Positions 4,760 to 12,597 of a stretch of 15,329 nucleotides of DNA are shown here, one piece after another. Numbering within the stretch: the first letter of the stretch is position 1; every line of letters begins with the position of its first letter. Position numbers and translations under genes: made by a program. The notes under the pieces are model-generated. The model made no database searches and was not told the origin of the DNA. It saw only the letters and a program-made list of their open reading frames with translations. Source of the stretch: Clostridiales bacterium (GTDB lineage Bacteria > Bacillota > Clostridia > Lutisporales > Lutisporaceae); NCBI GenBank assembly GCA_012842725.1, contig DUSG01000006.1:1-15329 (forward strand). Direction: 5' to 3'.

Positions 4760-6439
4760 CTCAATACTTTTTCTAATTTCAATAATACTCTCTGCTACTT
4801 TTCTAAAAATGGGAGCAGCTGTTTTACCACCTGATTTTCCATTATTTATAAATACCGTAATGGCATATTCTGGATCTTTTGATGGTATATATCCCGTAAA
4901 CCATGCATGTATAATTCTTCCATTATCCATTCCTGTTTCCGCTGTACCTGTCTTTCCACTACTTCCACCATATTTTTCACTTATATCTGCCTGTGTACCG
5001 GTTCCATATAGAGTAACTTCTCTTAGCATATTTTTCAATCTATATGCTGTACTAGGCGACAGAACTATTTGTGGATTACTTCTTTCAATTTTCTTAATTG
5101 TTCCTCCATTTTCATTGATCAACTCATCAACTAATCTACAGGAATTTTTTATTCCATTATTTGCAATCGTCGCCATCATACTTGTTACTTGCAAAGGAGT
5201 TACCTGAATTTTGCCTTGTCCTATAGATATGTTTCCTATCCCGTCTTCATCAGATTTAGGTATATAACCCGTCTTCTCTTCTATCAATTCAAAACACTGC
5301 TTTTCGCCTAATCCAAGTTTTCTCGCCATATTTAATATTGAATCAGCTCCAAGTTCCATACCTATTTTAACAAAAGTTGTATTGCATGATAATGCAAAGG
5401 CTTCATCTATGGTTATCTCTTTATCTTTATGACTGTCGTAGGTTGAACAGTTGATTGTATTATTTCCGACAACTATGCTTCCTTCACATTTATATTTTTT
5501 GTTTAAATCTATTTTGCCACTTTCTATTGCTGACGCAGCTACTACAATCTTAAATATTGAACCAAGATCATATGGCCATATAGCTTTATTGATGAGTTCT
5601 TCCCCACTACTATTTATATAGTCCTTAACATTATCTTGTTCATAATCTGGATGACTGGCCATAGCTAAAATTTCACCTGTCTTTATATCAATTACTACGA
5701 TTGCTCCATTGACATTGTTTTCTTTCATAACTTTTTCCACTGCGCTTTGTATATGATAGTCTAAAGTCAGTTTAACTCCATAGTTCAATCCATTTTTATT
5801 AGTTTCAACTTTTCTAAAACCTAAACCAGGAATTATATTTTTGCTACTATCTACAACAGCGATAATACTTTTACCGCTAGCATAAGACAAATAATTATCC
5901 ATACTTCTTTCTATACCCATAACGCCTTTTTTGTCTGATTTGCTTATATATCCTATAACATGTCTTCCAATAGAATCTTCAGAATACCTGTTTTTTTTCT
6001 CAATAACTGTTAACCCTTTGATCTTTCCTTCTACAATTAATCTTAATAAACTGTTGTTTTCTCCCTTATAAACAAACTCTAACGTATCAGCATTAGATTT
6101 AATTTGCTCTAATACTTTTTCTTCATTTATATTGCACAATCTAGATATTACCGATGCGACAACATTGTTGTCTTGAACATAACTAGGATAAACTATTATG
6201 TATTTTTTGATTTTCCTACTTGTAAAAGGTATCATATTTCTATCATATATATCTCCTCTTTCGATTTCTATCGGTATAGTCACAAGCCTTTGTTGCACTG
6301 CTTTTTTGCTATAATCATTATTTTTTATTACCTGTATATAAAATAATCTAAAAAAAAGGCTTAAACATATTAAAATGAATATAATTCCCATAGCAATAAT
6401 TCTCTTTACGCTTCTGAAGGGAATTTCATTAGACAACAC
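4757..6439 (-). CDS. Class B penicillin-binding protein (peptidoglycan transpeptidase)
   Basis: Membrane-anchored D,D-transpeptidase that cross-links peptidoglycan outside the cytoplasmic membrane. With the chosen start it has 560 residues. One N-terminal membrane helix lies at about 13-33, then a PBP dimer domain (about 50-200; RGDIYDRN) and the transpeptidase domain with all catalytic motifs: SIFK (S294-K297), SCN (351-353) and KTG (496-498, SSGKTGTAE). No C-terminal PASTA domain is present, unlike SpoVD. The frame opens at 6454, but that ATG precedes the GGGAGG Shine-Dalgarno sequence (6452-6447), so I prefer the GTG at 6439, 7 nt after it. Its place after udk recalls B. subtilis pbpI (yrrR, PBP4b), and its place before sigK recalls C. 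difficile CD1229. A sporulation role is inferred from this context only. Confidence 0.9.
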   Translation of the reverse strand: MLSNEIPFRSVKRIIAMGIIFILICLSLFFRLFYIQVIKNNDYSKKAVQQRLVTIPIEIERGDIYDRNMIPFTSRKIKKYIIVYPSYVQDNNVVASVISRLCNINEEKVLEQIKSNADTLEFVYKGENNSLLRLIVEGKIKGLTVIEKKNRYSEDSIGRHVIGYISKSDKKGVMGIERSMDNYLSYASGKSIIAVVDSSKNIIPGLGFRKVETNKNGLNYGVKLTLDYHIQSAVEKVMKENNVNGAIVVIDIKTGEILAMASHPDYEQDNVKDYINSSGEELINKAIWPYDLGSIFKIVVAASAIESGKIDLNKKYKCEGSIVVGNNTINCSTYDSHKDKEITIDEAFALSCNTTFVKIGMELGADSILNMARKLGLGEKQCFELIEEKTGYIPKSDEDGIGNISIGQGKIQVTPLQVTSMMATIANNGIKNSCRLVDELINENGGTIKKIERSNPQIVLSPSTAYRLKNMLREVTLYGTGTQADISEKYGGSSGKTGTAETGMDNGRIIHAWFTGYIPSKDPEYAITVFINNGKSGGKTAAPIFRKVAESIIEIRKSIE

Positions 6440-6442
6440 AAT

Positions 6443-6494
6443 AAAACCTCCCATTAGGTTCTTTTATGTCTATTATTTACCTAAATGGGAGGTT
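6443..6494 (-). terminator. Terminator-like hairpin containing the next gene's ribosome-binding site
   Basis: On the minus strand AACCTCCCATTTAGGT (6494-6479) pairs with ACCTAATGGGAGGTT (6459-6445), a 15-bp stem with a single bulged T and a 19-nt loop, followed by TTTTATT. It starts 7 bases after the udk stop codon and fits a terminator for the mltG-udk operon. The 3' arm includes GGGAGG, the Shine-Dalgarno sequence of the penicillin-binding protein gene, so read-through mRNA would have it buried. Confidence 0.65.
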
Positions 6495-6501
6495 GTATTC
6501 T

Positions 6502-7131
6502 TTATCGTTCCTTAGCTTGTAATATAGACATTATCTTCGCCACTACAATATCAATAGCTACTTTATTATATCCTCCTTCAGGAATTATTATATCTGCATA
6601 TCTTTTTGTAGGTTCAACAAATTGATAGTGCATGGGTTTAACTACCTCCGTATATTGTTTGATTATAGATTCAAGGGTTCTTCCTCTTTCTTTCATATCA
6701 CGCTGTATTCTTCTTATTATTCTTATATCAGCATCAGTATCTACATATATTTTAATATCCAACATATTTCTTATTTCAGGAGAATCTAAAATTAATATTC
6801 CTTCCAAAATGATAATTTCCTTTGGTTCCACTCTTACAGTTTCTTTCATTCTATTATGTACTGTAAAATCATACAATGGCTTGTCTATAGGTTTATTATT
6901 TAAAAGATCTTTTAAATGTGAAATCAAAAGATCTGTGTCAAAAGCAAGGGGATGGTCATAATTAGTCTTTGCCCTCTCCTCTTCTGTTAAATGAGATTGA
7001 TCTTTATAGTAGCAATCCTGTTCTATTATTACAATATTATTTTTTGGGAGACTTTCATATATAGCTCTAGCTACTGTACTTTTACCTGATCCAGTTCCCC
7101 CTGTTATCCCTATTAATAAAGGTTTATTCAT
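6502..7131 (-). CDS. udk: Uridine kinase
   Basis: Phosphorylates uridine and cytidine to UMP and CMP in pyrimidine salvage, using ATP or GTP, in the cytoplasm. It has 209 residues, the normal family length. The Walker A motif is GGTGSGKS (11-18). Further family marks are QDCYYKDQS, NYDHPLAFD, LEGILIL (Walker B-like), RRIQRDMKERGR (lid) and VEPTKRYADIIIPEGG. The frame is open to 7161 but the ATG at 7131 fits the family N-terminus (MNKPLLIGITG) and follows GGGAGAGAAAGGAAG. It overlaps the trhP stop codon by 8 bases, so it is the last gene of the mltG-trmR-trhP-udk operon. A downstream greA, found in B. subtilis, is absent here. Confidence 0.95.
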   Translation of the reverse strand: MNKPLLIGITGGTGSGKSTVARAIYESLPKNNIVIIEQDCYYKDQSHLTEEERAKTNYDHPLAFDTDLLISHLKDLLNNKPIDKPLYDFTVHNRMKETVRVEPKEIIILEGILILDSPEIRNMLDIKIYVDTDADIRIIRRIQRDMKERGRTLESIIKQYTEVVKPMHYQFVEPTKRYADIIIPEGGYNKVAIDIVVAKIMSILQAKER

Positions 7132-8359
7132 CTTCCTTTCTCTCCCTTCTGATAATATCATACTTTTCGACCTTGTGTTCCATCTTCATCTTCACAATCT
7201 GCTGGGGATGGGGGGCCGAATCTATTTCCAATCCTTCTTCATTCCACATTCTTTCAATCTTTTGCTTAAACATTCTTTTATTCGGTCCAATAATCTCTAT
7301 TTCATCTCCAACAACCATTTTATTTCTCTGCTCTACAGTTGCAATTCCTGTTGCATCCTCATAATCTTTTATCAATCCCAAAAAGACATAGTCTCTAACA
7401 TAAGAGCTGGTTTCATATACTTGTCCTTTATGATCAGGTTTATCAAAATAAAATCCTGTTGAAAATTCTCGATGGCTGGCTTTATTTACTTCTTCAAGCC
7501 ATTCCTTATCTAATTTATAGTTTTTCGGATCAGCAAAATATTCATCTATCGCTTTTCTATATGCTCTAACAACAGTAGCCACATAATATGAGCTTTTCAT
7601 TCTTCCTTCAATCTTAAAGCTCTTTAATCCTATATTTATTAACTCTGGTATATATTCTATCATGCATAAATCTTTAGAATTGAAAATATATGTTCCCCTT
7701 TCATCTTCTTCTATTGGCATATATTGACCCGGCCTTTTTTCTTCCACTAAATAATACTTATATCTGCAAGGATGTGCGCATTCTCCTCTATTGGCATCTC
7801 TTCCAACCATATAATTACTAAGTAAACATCTACCTGAGTAAGATATACACATCGCTCCATGAATAAATGCTTCGAATTCCAGATCTTTTGGAGATTTATC
7901 GATTATTTCCTTTATCTCTTTTAAGCTCAATTCTCGAGCTAATATTATTCTTTTTACACCCTGCTTATACCAAAATTCTGCACTCTTATAATTAGTATTG
8001 TTAGCTTGCGTACTTAAATGCAGCTCCATATCCGGCGCAGCTTCTTTTATAATCAAAAATACACCTGGATCCGAAAATATAAGCGCATCTACGCCAATAC
8101 GTTGCAATTCTTTTACGTAGTCCGATAAACCTTCCAAATCTTCATTATGAGGTATTATATTTACTGTAACATATATTTTTTTGCCAAGGTTATGAGCAAA
8201 CTCTATTCCTTCTCTTAAATCTTTCATTGTAAAATTCCTTGCTTGTGCTCTTAAGCCAAATCTCTCTCCACCAAGATATACTGCATCTGCACCATATATT
8301 AACGCCATTTTTAATTTTTCCAGATCCCCCGCCGGTGCTAATAATTCAGGCCTATTCAT
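7124..8359 (-). CDS. trhP: tRNA 5-hydroxyuridine synthesis protein TrhP (peptidase U32 family)
   Basis: Member of the U32 family, which despite its name includes TrhP (YrrO/YegQ type), an iron-sulfur protein needed for prephenate-dependent hydroxylation of wobble uridine 34 in tRNA. It has 411 residues. The TIM-barrel-like N-terminus starts PELLAPAGDLEKLKMAL. The family signature is complete at 163-181 (EAFIHGAMCISYSGRCLLS), and C171, C178, C194 and C198 are the likely cluster ligands. A C-terminal beta-barrel-like region follows from about 330. Of two tandem starts (TTG 8362, ATG 8359) I chose ATG; AAGGAGG stands 9 nt before it. It overlaps trmR upstream and udk downstream by 8 bases each. 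B. subtilis has two adjacent U32 genes (yrrN, yrrO); only the longer type is present here. Confidence 0.9.
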   Translation of the reverse strand: MNRPELLAPAGDLEKLKMALIYGADAVYLGGERFGLRAQARNFTMKDLREGIEFAHNLGKKIYVTVNIIPHNEDLEGLSDYVKELQRIGVDALIFSDPGVFLIIKEAAPDMELHLSTQANNTNYKSAEFWYKQGVKRIILARELSLKEIKEIIDKSPKDLEFEAFIHGAMCISYSGRCLLSNYMVGRDANRGECAHPCRYKYYLVEEKRPGQYMPIEEDERGTYIFNSKDLCMIEYIPELINIGLKSFKIEGRMKSSYYVATVVRAYRKAIDEYFADPKNYKLDKEWLEEVNKASHREFSTGFYFDKPDHKGQVYETSSYVRDYVFLGLIKDYEDATGIATVEQRNKMVVGDEIEIIGPNKRMFKQKIERMWNEEGLEIDSAPHPQQIVKMKMEHKVEKYDIIRRERKEDE

Positions 8360-9026
8360 CAAATTTTGCCTCCTTTTGCTTAAGGGTTATGGAAATGCCA
8401 TCCCCTATCGGAATTATAACTGTCTGCATCGCCTCATGATTGGATATAAAACTTAGGAACTTTCTAAGTCTTTTTACTATTGTAATTTTTCTCCTTATCA
8501 CTAAACTTTTTTCTGCAACCATTCCTCTGAATAATACATTATCACATATAAACAAACCTCCGACCTTTAACTTGTCAAAAGAAAGATGCAAAAAATCCAT
8601 ATACTGCCCCTTAGCCGCATCTATAAATATCATATCATAATTATCTCTACTATCTTTCAATGATTTGAGAACTTCTGAGGCATCTCCTTCTAATATAGTT
8701 ATATTATTTTCATATCCAGCAGCCTTTATGTTTTTTATAGCTAAGTCAATCATTTCTTTGTTTTTCTCAATAGTTGTTATTTTAAATCCTTCGCCGGCTG
8801 CCATACCCATTAGAATTGTTGAATATCCTATGGCTGTTCCAATCTCCAATATGCTTTTTGTATTGGTAGCTTTTATTAAAATTCTGAGTAAATTACCAAC
8901 TTCATGAGTTATAATTGGGACATGGTTTTCTCTTGCATACTCTTCTAATTCTCTCAAGATGCCACTTGATTCTGGAAGCAATTGATTTATATAGTTTTGA
9001 ATATATTCATAATTGATATTATTCAT
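8352..9026 (-). CDS. trmR: tRNA 5-hydroxyuridine methyltransferase TrmR (O-methyltransferase family 3)
   Basis: SAM-dependent O-methyltransferase, 224 residues. In B. subtilis the equivalent YrrM/TrmR methylates 5-hydroxyuridine 34 of tRNA to 5-methoxyuridine, the step after TrhP. Motif I is ILEIGTAIGYST (59-70), the acidic ribose-binding residue is Glu87 in TIEK, and the metal-binding aspartates are in FIDAAKGQY (Asp136) and CDNV (Asp162). The frame opens with a TTG at 9038; I prefer the ATG at 9026, but neither has a strong Shine-Dalgarno sequence, so the start is open. It overlaps trhP by 8 bases. Family-3 methyltransferases also act on catechols; the gene order mltG-trmR-trhP is what supports the tRNA role. 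Confidence 0.85.
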   Translation of the reverse strand: MNNINYEYIQNYINQLLPESSGILRELEEYARENHVPIITHEVGNLLRILIKATNTKSILEIGTAIGYSTILMGMAAGEGFKITTIEKNKEMIDLAIKNIKAAGYENNITILEGDASEVLKSLKDSRDNYDMIFIDAAKGQYMDFLHLSFDKLKVGGLFICDNVLFRGMVAEKSLVIRRKITIVKRLRKFLSFISNHEAMQTVIIPIGDGISITLKQKEAKFDE

Positions 9027-9051
9027 AAAATCGACCAACTTTCATTTTAAT

Positions 9052-9074
9052 AGGCAATACATGACGTATTGCCT
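9052..9074. other. Perfect hairpin between mltG and trmR
   Basis: A 9-bp perfect inverted repeat (AGGCAATAC / GTATTGCCT) with a 5-nt loop lies 4 bases after the mltG stop codon. On the minus strand no T-run follows, so it is unlikely to be a strong terminator; it may stabilise or divide the operon mRNA. Confidence 0.6.
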
Positions 9075-9078
9075 TTAA

Positions 9079-10107
9079 TTATTCTAAAAGACCGCTTTTA
9101 TATTTATTTTGAAGCTGAATATGCTCCTTAAATGTCCTAGAAAACACATGTGTACCGTCTTTTTTTGCAAAAAAGTATAAATAATCTGTATCCGCAGGAT
9201 ACAATGCAGCCTCAATTGATTTTAATCCAGGGGATGCAATGGGACCTGGAGGTAAACCCGGATTTTTATACGTGTTGTAAGGTGATTGAACTTCTAAGTC
9301 CTTATACAAAAGAACTTCCTTTCTTTCTTTCAATATATATTGGATAGTAGCGCAAGATTGCAGATACATATTATTTTTTAGTCGATTATGAAAAGCCGAT
9401 GATATCAATTTTCTATCCTCATCAGTTTTGGCCTCTCTCTCAATTATAGAGGCAAGAGTAACAACTTCATCTATCGTCATACCCAACTCTTGGGCTCTTT
9501 TTTTATACTCATCATTAAATACCTCATCAAATCGTTTTAGCATTTTATCTATTATATCCTTTTCTTCTGCATCCTTATACACTTCATAAGTATCTGGGAA
9601 TAAGTAGCCTTCCAATTTTGCTTCTTGTCTATCGATGTCAGCCAAAAAATCATAATCGAAATCTGCTTCATTCAGGATTTTTTCATATTCCTCTCTTTCA
9701 CCTAATCCCAATTCAACCAGCTTGTCGATTATCATTCTTATTTCATAACCCTCTGGTATAGTAAATCTAATGGTTTCTCTGAATCCTTTACCGCTGAGCA
9801 GTATTTCAGAAATCTCTTTTACGCTTAAAGAATTATTAATCTCATAAGTTCCTGCTTTATATTTACTGTCTAGTTTATTTATTTTACTGTATATTCTAAA
9901 AATGTTTTTGTTTCTGATAATATTATTATCTTCTAGTATTTCTCCAATTTCCCTTGAGCTTGCCCCATTTGGAATTGTTACAGTGATGGATTGGCCATTT
10001 TCAGGACTTGCAACAGGCTTTAGAGAATTATTATAGTAAAAAAAAACTACAACAATTATAAATAATAACAGCATCATTAGCAGAAACAGTACTCTTTTCC
10101 TTTGCAT
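9079..10107 (-). CDS. mltG: Endolytic murein transglycosylase MltG (YceG-like)
   Basis: Membrane-anchored enzyme that cleaves nascent peptidoglycan strands and is thought to set glycan chain length or terminate synthesis. It has 342 residues. Residues about 6-25 are a hydrophobic helix, the LysM-like subdomain spans about 40-105, and the catalytic YceG domain has Glu223 in TLASIIEREA (equivalent to E. coli MltG Glu218), HNRL (240-243), and NTYKNPGLPPGPIASPG (278-294). AGAGGTG lies 7 nt before the ATG. It is the first gene after a strong promoter at 10198-10226 and heads the operon mltG-trmR-trhP-udk, the same order as B. subtilis yrrL-yrrM-yrrO-udk. Confidence 0.94.
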   Translation of the reverse strand: MQRKRVLFLLMMLLLFIIVVVFFYYNNSLKPVASPENGQSITVTIPNGASSREIGEILEDNNIIRNKNIFRIYSKINKLDSKYKAGTYEINNSLSVKEISEILLSGKGFRETIRFTIPEGYEIRMIIDKLVELGLGEREEYEKILNEADFDYDFLADIDRQEAKLEGYLFPDTYEVYKDAEEKDIIDKMLKRFDEVFNDEYKKRAQELGMTIDEVVTLASIIEREAKTDEDRKLISSAFHNRLKNNMYLQSCATIQYILKERKEVLLYKDLEVQSPYNTYKNPGLPPGPIASPGLKSIEAALYPADTDYLYFFAKKDGTHVFSRTFKEHIQLQNKYKSGLLE

Positions 10108-10115
10108 ACATAGGC

Positions 10116-10180
10116 ACCTCTCATAAACCTATAAAGAGGTATTATTATAAATATATACTTGATGTCTATTTTACCTCTTT
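10116..10180 (-). promoter_or_regulatory. mltG 5' leader with alternative hairpins over the ribosome-binding site
   Basis: On the minus strand AAAGAGGTA (10180-10172) and TACCTCTTT (10141-10133) form a perfect 9-bp stem. The same ACCTCT (10140-10135) can instead pair with AGAGGT (10121-10116), which is the mltG Shine-Dalgarno sequence. The first pairing leaves that sequence free; the second hides it. Both lie in the roughly 80-nt leader after the predicted start of transcription. No known riboswitch is recognised, and both helices could be chance in purine-rich RNA. Confidence 0.35.
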
Positions 10181-10197
10181 TAAGTTAATTCTATATA

Positions 10198-10226
10198 ATT
10201 ATATAACTCGCTACATTTTTTGACAA
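10198..10226 (-). promoter_or_regulatory. Sigma-A promoter of the mltG-trmR-trhP-udk operon
   Basis: On the minus strand TTGTCA (10226-10221), a 17-bp spacer and TATAAT (10203-10198): 5/6 and 6/6 matches to the housekeeping consensus at ideal spacing. It sits in the gap immediately after the typA stop codon, giving a leader of about 85 nt before mltG. Confidence 0.8.
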
Positions 10227-10230
10227 GACA

Positions 10231-12051
10231 TTATCCTTTTCTCATTTTAGCTCTTAAATTTGAATTCAAAACCTTTTTCCTCAGCCTTATGGATTTAGGT
10301 GTAACCTCAATCAATTCATCACTGGCTATAAATTCAAGGCATTGTTCCAAACTCATTTCCAGTGGAGGACTTAACCTTAAAGCTTCATCTGAACCGGCTG
10401 CCCTCATATTGGTTACATGTTTCTTTTTACATACATTAACATTAAGATCATCGCTTTTTGAATTAATACCTACGATCATACCCTCATATACCTCAACTCC
10501 TGGACCTAAAAACAATACTCCTCTTTCCTGAGCATTGAAAAGGCCGTAAGTAGTTGTTTCTCCTGATTCAAAAGCTACAAGTGAACCTCTGTTTCTTTCA
10601 GGTACTTCTCCTTTGTAAGGTTCATAGCCCATAAAAACATGATTCATTATTCCATTGCCTTTCGTGTCAGTTAGAAATTGAGACCTGTATCCTATTAGCC
10701 CTCTGGTAGGTATTTTAAATTCTATTTTTAGATTTCCATCACTATCGGTATTCATATTAATCATTTCGGCTCTTCTTGCACTCAATTTTTCCATTACTAC
10801 ACCCAAATAATCCTGAGGTATCTCAACAAAAAGATTCTCAATTGGCTCATAAATCTCTCCGTCAATTTCTTTGTATATTACCCTTGGCTTTGAAACCTGA
10901 AATTCATATCCTTCTCTTCTCATTGTTTCAATCAAAATAGAAAGATGAAGCTCTCCTCTTCCATACACTTCAAATGCATCCGGTGAATCGGTTTCTACAA
11001 CCTTCAATGCTACATTTGTCTCAAGTTCTTTAAAAAGCCTTGCTCTCAGGTGCCTTGATGTAACATATTCGCCTTCCCTTCCAGCAAATGGGCTGTCGTT
11101 TACCATAAATGTCATCGCTAAAGTAGGTTCTTCTACTTCAATAGAAGGCAAAGGATCTGGATTATCTAGATCACATAAAGTCTCACCTATGTTAATGTTT
11201 TCTATTCCAGAAATTGCAATTATATCACCTAGATATGCTTCTTTCACTTCTATTCTTTTTAAGCCCTCAAAAGTATAAAATCTTCCGACTTTAACATTTT
11301 GTATACTTCCATCGTTTTTACACAATAGACATTGCTGACCGTATTTAATTTTCCCTCTATATATTTTCCCTATAGCAATCCTACCTATATAATCATCATA
11401 CTCGATAGTAGTGGTTTGAAACTGCAAAGTTCCATTCAACTTTCCTGAAGGAGGTGGAACATGTTTAATTATTGTTTCAAACAAAGGAGTCAAATCTTTT
11501 GACTCGTCTCCAAGGTTATATAATGCATAGCCATTCTTTGCGGATGAATATATTATCGGAAAATCCAATTGATCATCATCAGCTTTTAGATCTATAAAAA
11601 GATCTATTATTTCATCAATAACATTTTCAATTCTAGAATCCGTTCTATCTATTTTATTTATAACAACAATCGGTTTAAGCTTTAAATTCAAAGCTTTTTT
11701 TAAAACAAATCTGGTCTGAGGCATAGGTCCCTCCGCTGCATCGACTATTAATAGGACACCCTCAACCATCCTTAATACTCTCTCCACCTCTCCTCCAAAA
11801 TCAGCATGTCCAGGTGTATCAACAATGTTAATCTTTATTCCTTTATAGATAATTGCAGTGTTTTTGGCCAAAATGGTTATTCCTCTTTCTCTTTCCAATT
11901 CATTGGAATCCATTACTCTTTCAACAACATTTTCATTGCTTCTGAAAATCCCACTTTGTTTTAAAAGTCCATCCACCAATGTGGTCTTTCCATGATCAAT
12001 ATGAGCTATTATTGCAATGTTTCTAATATCTTCTCTTACGTAATTATCCAT
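10231..12051 (-). CDS. typA: Ribosome-associated GTPase TypA/BipA
   Basis: Translational GTPase related to EF-G, involved in ribosome assembly and stress responses. It has 606 residues, normal length. The G1 motif is AHIDHGKTT (16-24), with ERERGITI covering the G2 region, DTPGHADFGGEVER as G3 and NKID as G4. Domain II is followed by EF-G-like domains III and V (GRGELHLSILIETMRREGYE) and the BipA-specific C-terminus (ERGVLFLGPGVEVYEGMIVG, then KSIRLRKKVL). AAGGAAG stands 7 nt before the ATG at 12051, and a promoter lies at 12095-12123. It appears to be transcribed alone or with read-through into mltG; I see no clear terminator after it. Confidence 0.97.
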   Translation of the reverse strand: MDNYVREDIRNIAIIAHIDHGKTTLVDGLLKQSGIFRSNENVVERVMDSNELERERGITILAKNTAIIYKGIKINIVDTPGHADFGGEVERVLRMVEGVLLIVDAAEGPMPQTRFVLKKALNLKLKPIVVINKIDRTDSRIENVIDEIIDLFIDLKADDDQLDFPIIYSSAKNGYALYNLGDESKDLTPLFETIIKHVPPPSGKLNGTLQFQTTTIEYDDYIGRIAIGKIYRGKIKYGQQCLLCKNDGSIQNVKVGRFYTFEGLKRIEVKEAYLGDIIAISGIENINIGETLCDLDNPDPLPSIEVEEPTLAMTFMVNDSPFAGREGEYVTSRHLRARLFKELETNVALKVVETDSPDAFEVYGRGELHLSILIETMRREGYEFQVSKPRVIYKEIDGEIYEPIENLFVEIPQDYLGVVMEKLSARRAEMINMNTDSDGNLKIEFKIPTRGLIGYRSQFLTDTKGNGIMNHVFMGYEPYKGEVPERNRGSLVAFESGETTTYGLFNAQERGVLFLGPGVEVYEGMIVGINSKSDDLNVNVCKKKHVTNMRAAGSDEALRLSPPLEMSLEQCLEFIASDELIEVTPKSIRLRKKVLNSNLRAKMRKG

Positions 12052-12094
12052 ATTACACTTCCTTTATTGATGCAAATAATACTAACAAAAATTT

Positions 12095-12123
12095 ATTATA
12101 TAACTGCTTTTCAACGATTACAA
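12095..12123 (-). promoter_or_regulatory. typA: Sigma-A promoter of typA
   Basis: On the minus strand TTGTAA (12123-12118), 17-bp spacer, TATAAT (12100-12095): 4/6 and 6/6 matches. It lies in the 74-bp gap between queT and typA and leaves a leader of about 37 nt. The sequence AGTTATATAAT is shared with the mltG promoter. Confidence 0.65.
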
Positions 12124-12125
12124 TA

Positions 12126-12584
12126 TTACTTTCTTTCTTTTATATATTTTGTATATGCCGAAAGAACCAGAATCCCCAGAACACCCACAGCAATAGCTTC
12201 TCCTAAAGCAATATTAATTACAATTATTGGATAAGGAATACCAGAAGCTTTGCTAACCCATAGCGATACTAAAAGAGCATTCAAAATTATAGGTGGCAAA
12301 GTACCAATAAACTTATTTGGAGCTTTACTTGTCAAATACGCTGCAATAAATGTTACTGCGCTTCCTCCAAATATATCTATTAAACCATAACCTCCAAATA
12401 TATTAGCTATCATACAACCAACCGTTACACCCATAATTGCCGACGGTTCAACCAGAGGTAACATAACAAGAGCTTCGGCAATTCTAAACTGTATCGGTCC
12501 ATATGAAAATTCACCTAAAATTACCGTTAATACAACATATATAGCTGCAATAAAAGACGCTTTTGCTAAATATTTTGTACTCAT
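12126..12584 (-). CDS. queT: QueT family transporter (ECF substrate-binding component for a queuosine precursor)
   Basis: Membrane S-component of an energy-coupling-factor importer, predicted to take up a queuosine precursor such as preQ1 or queuine. It has 152 residues and about five hydrophobic segments. The family mark YGPIQFRIAEAL lies at about 28-39, with IANIFGGYGLIDIFGGS in the next loop. It needs the shared EcfA/EcfT energising module, which is not in the window. AAAGGAG is 5 nt before the ATG. It starts 13 bases after the lipid-kinase stop codon and is probably cotranscribed with it; no preQ1 riboswitch could fit in that gap. Queuosine is a wobble modification, like the product of TrhP/TrmR nearby, but the two are in different operons. 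Substrate is assigned by family only. Confidence 0.82.
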   Translation of the reverse strand: MSTKYLAKASFIAAIYVVLTVILGEFSYGPIQFRIAEALVMLPLVEPSAIMGVTVGCMIANIFGGYGLIDIFGGSAVTFIAAYLTSKAPNKFIGTLPPIILNALLVSLWVSKASGIPYPIIVINIALGEAIAVGVLGILVLSAYTKYIKERK

Positions 12585-12597
12585 AAAAACTCCTTTC

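Noticed and set aside
6440..6454. Upstream ATG for the penicillin-binding protein
   Set aside because: This ATG directly precedes the GGGAGG sequence that serves the GTG at 6439, and it has no ribosome-binding site of its own.
7132..7161. Ten-residue extension of uridine kinase
   Set aside because: The ATG at 7131 fits the family N-terminus; the extension overlaps the trhP coding end and contains the purine-rich ribosome-binding region.
12585..12597. preQ1 riboswitch before queT
   Set aside because: Only 13 bases lie between the lipid kinase and queT, too few for an aptamer, and no aptamer-like sequence is seen before the kinase.
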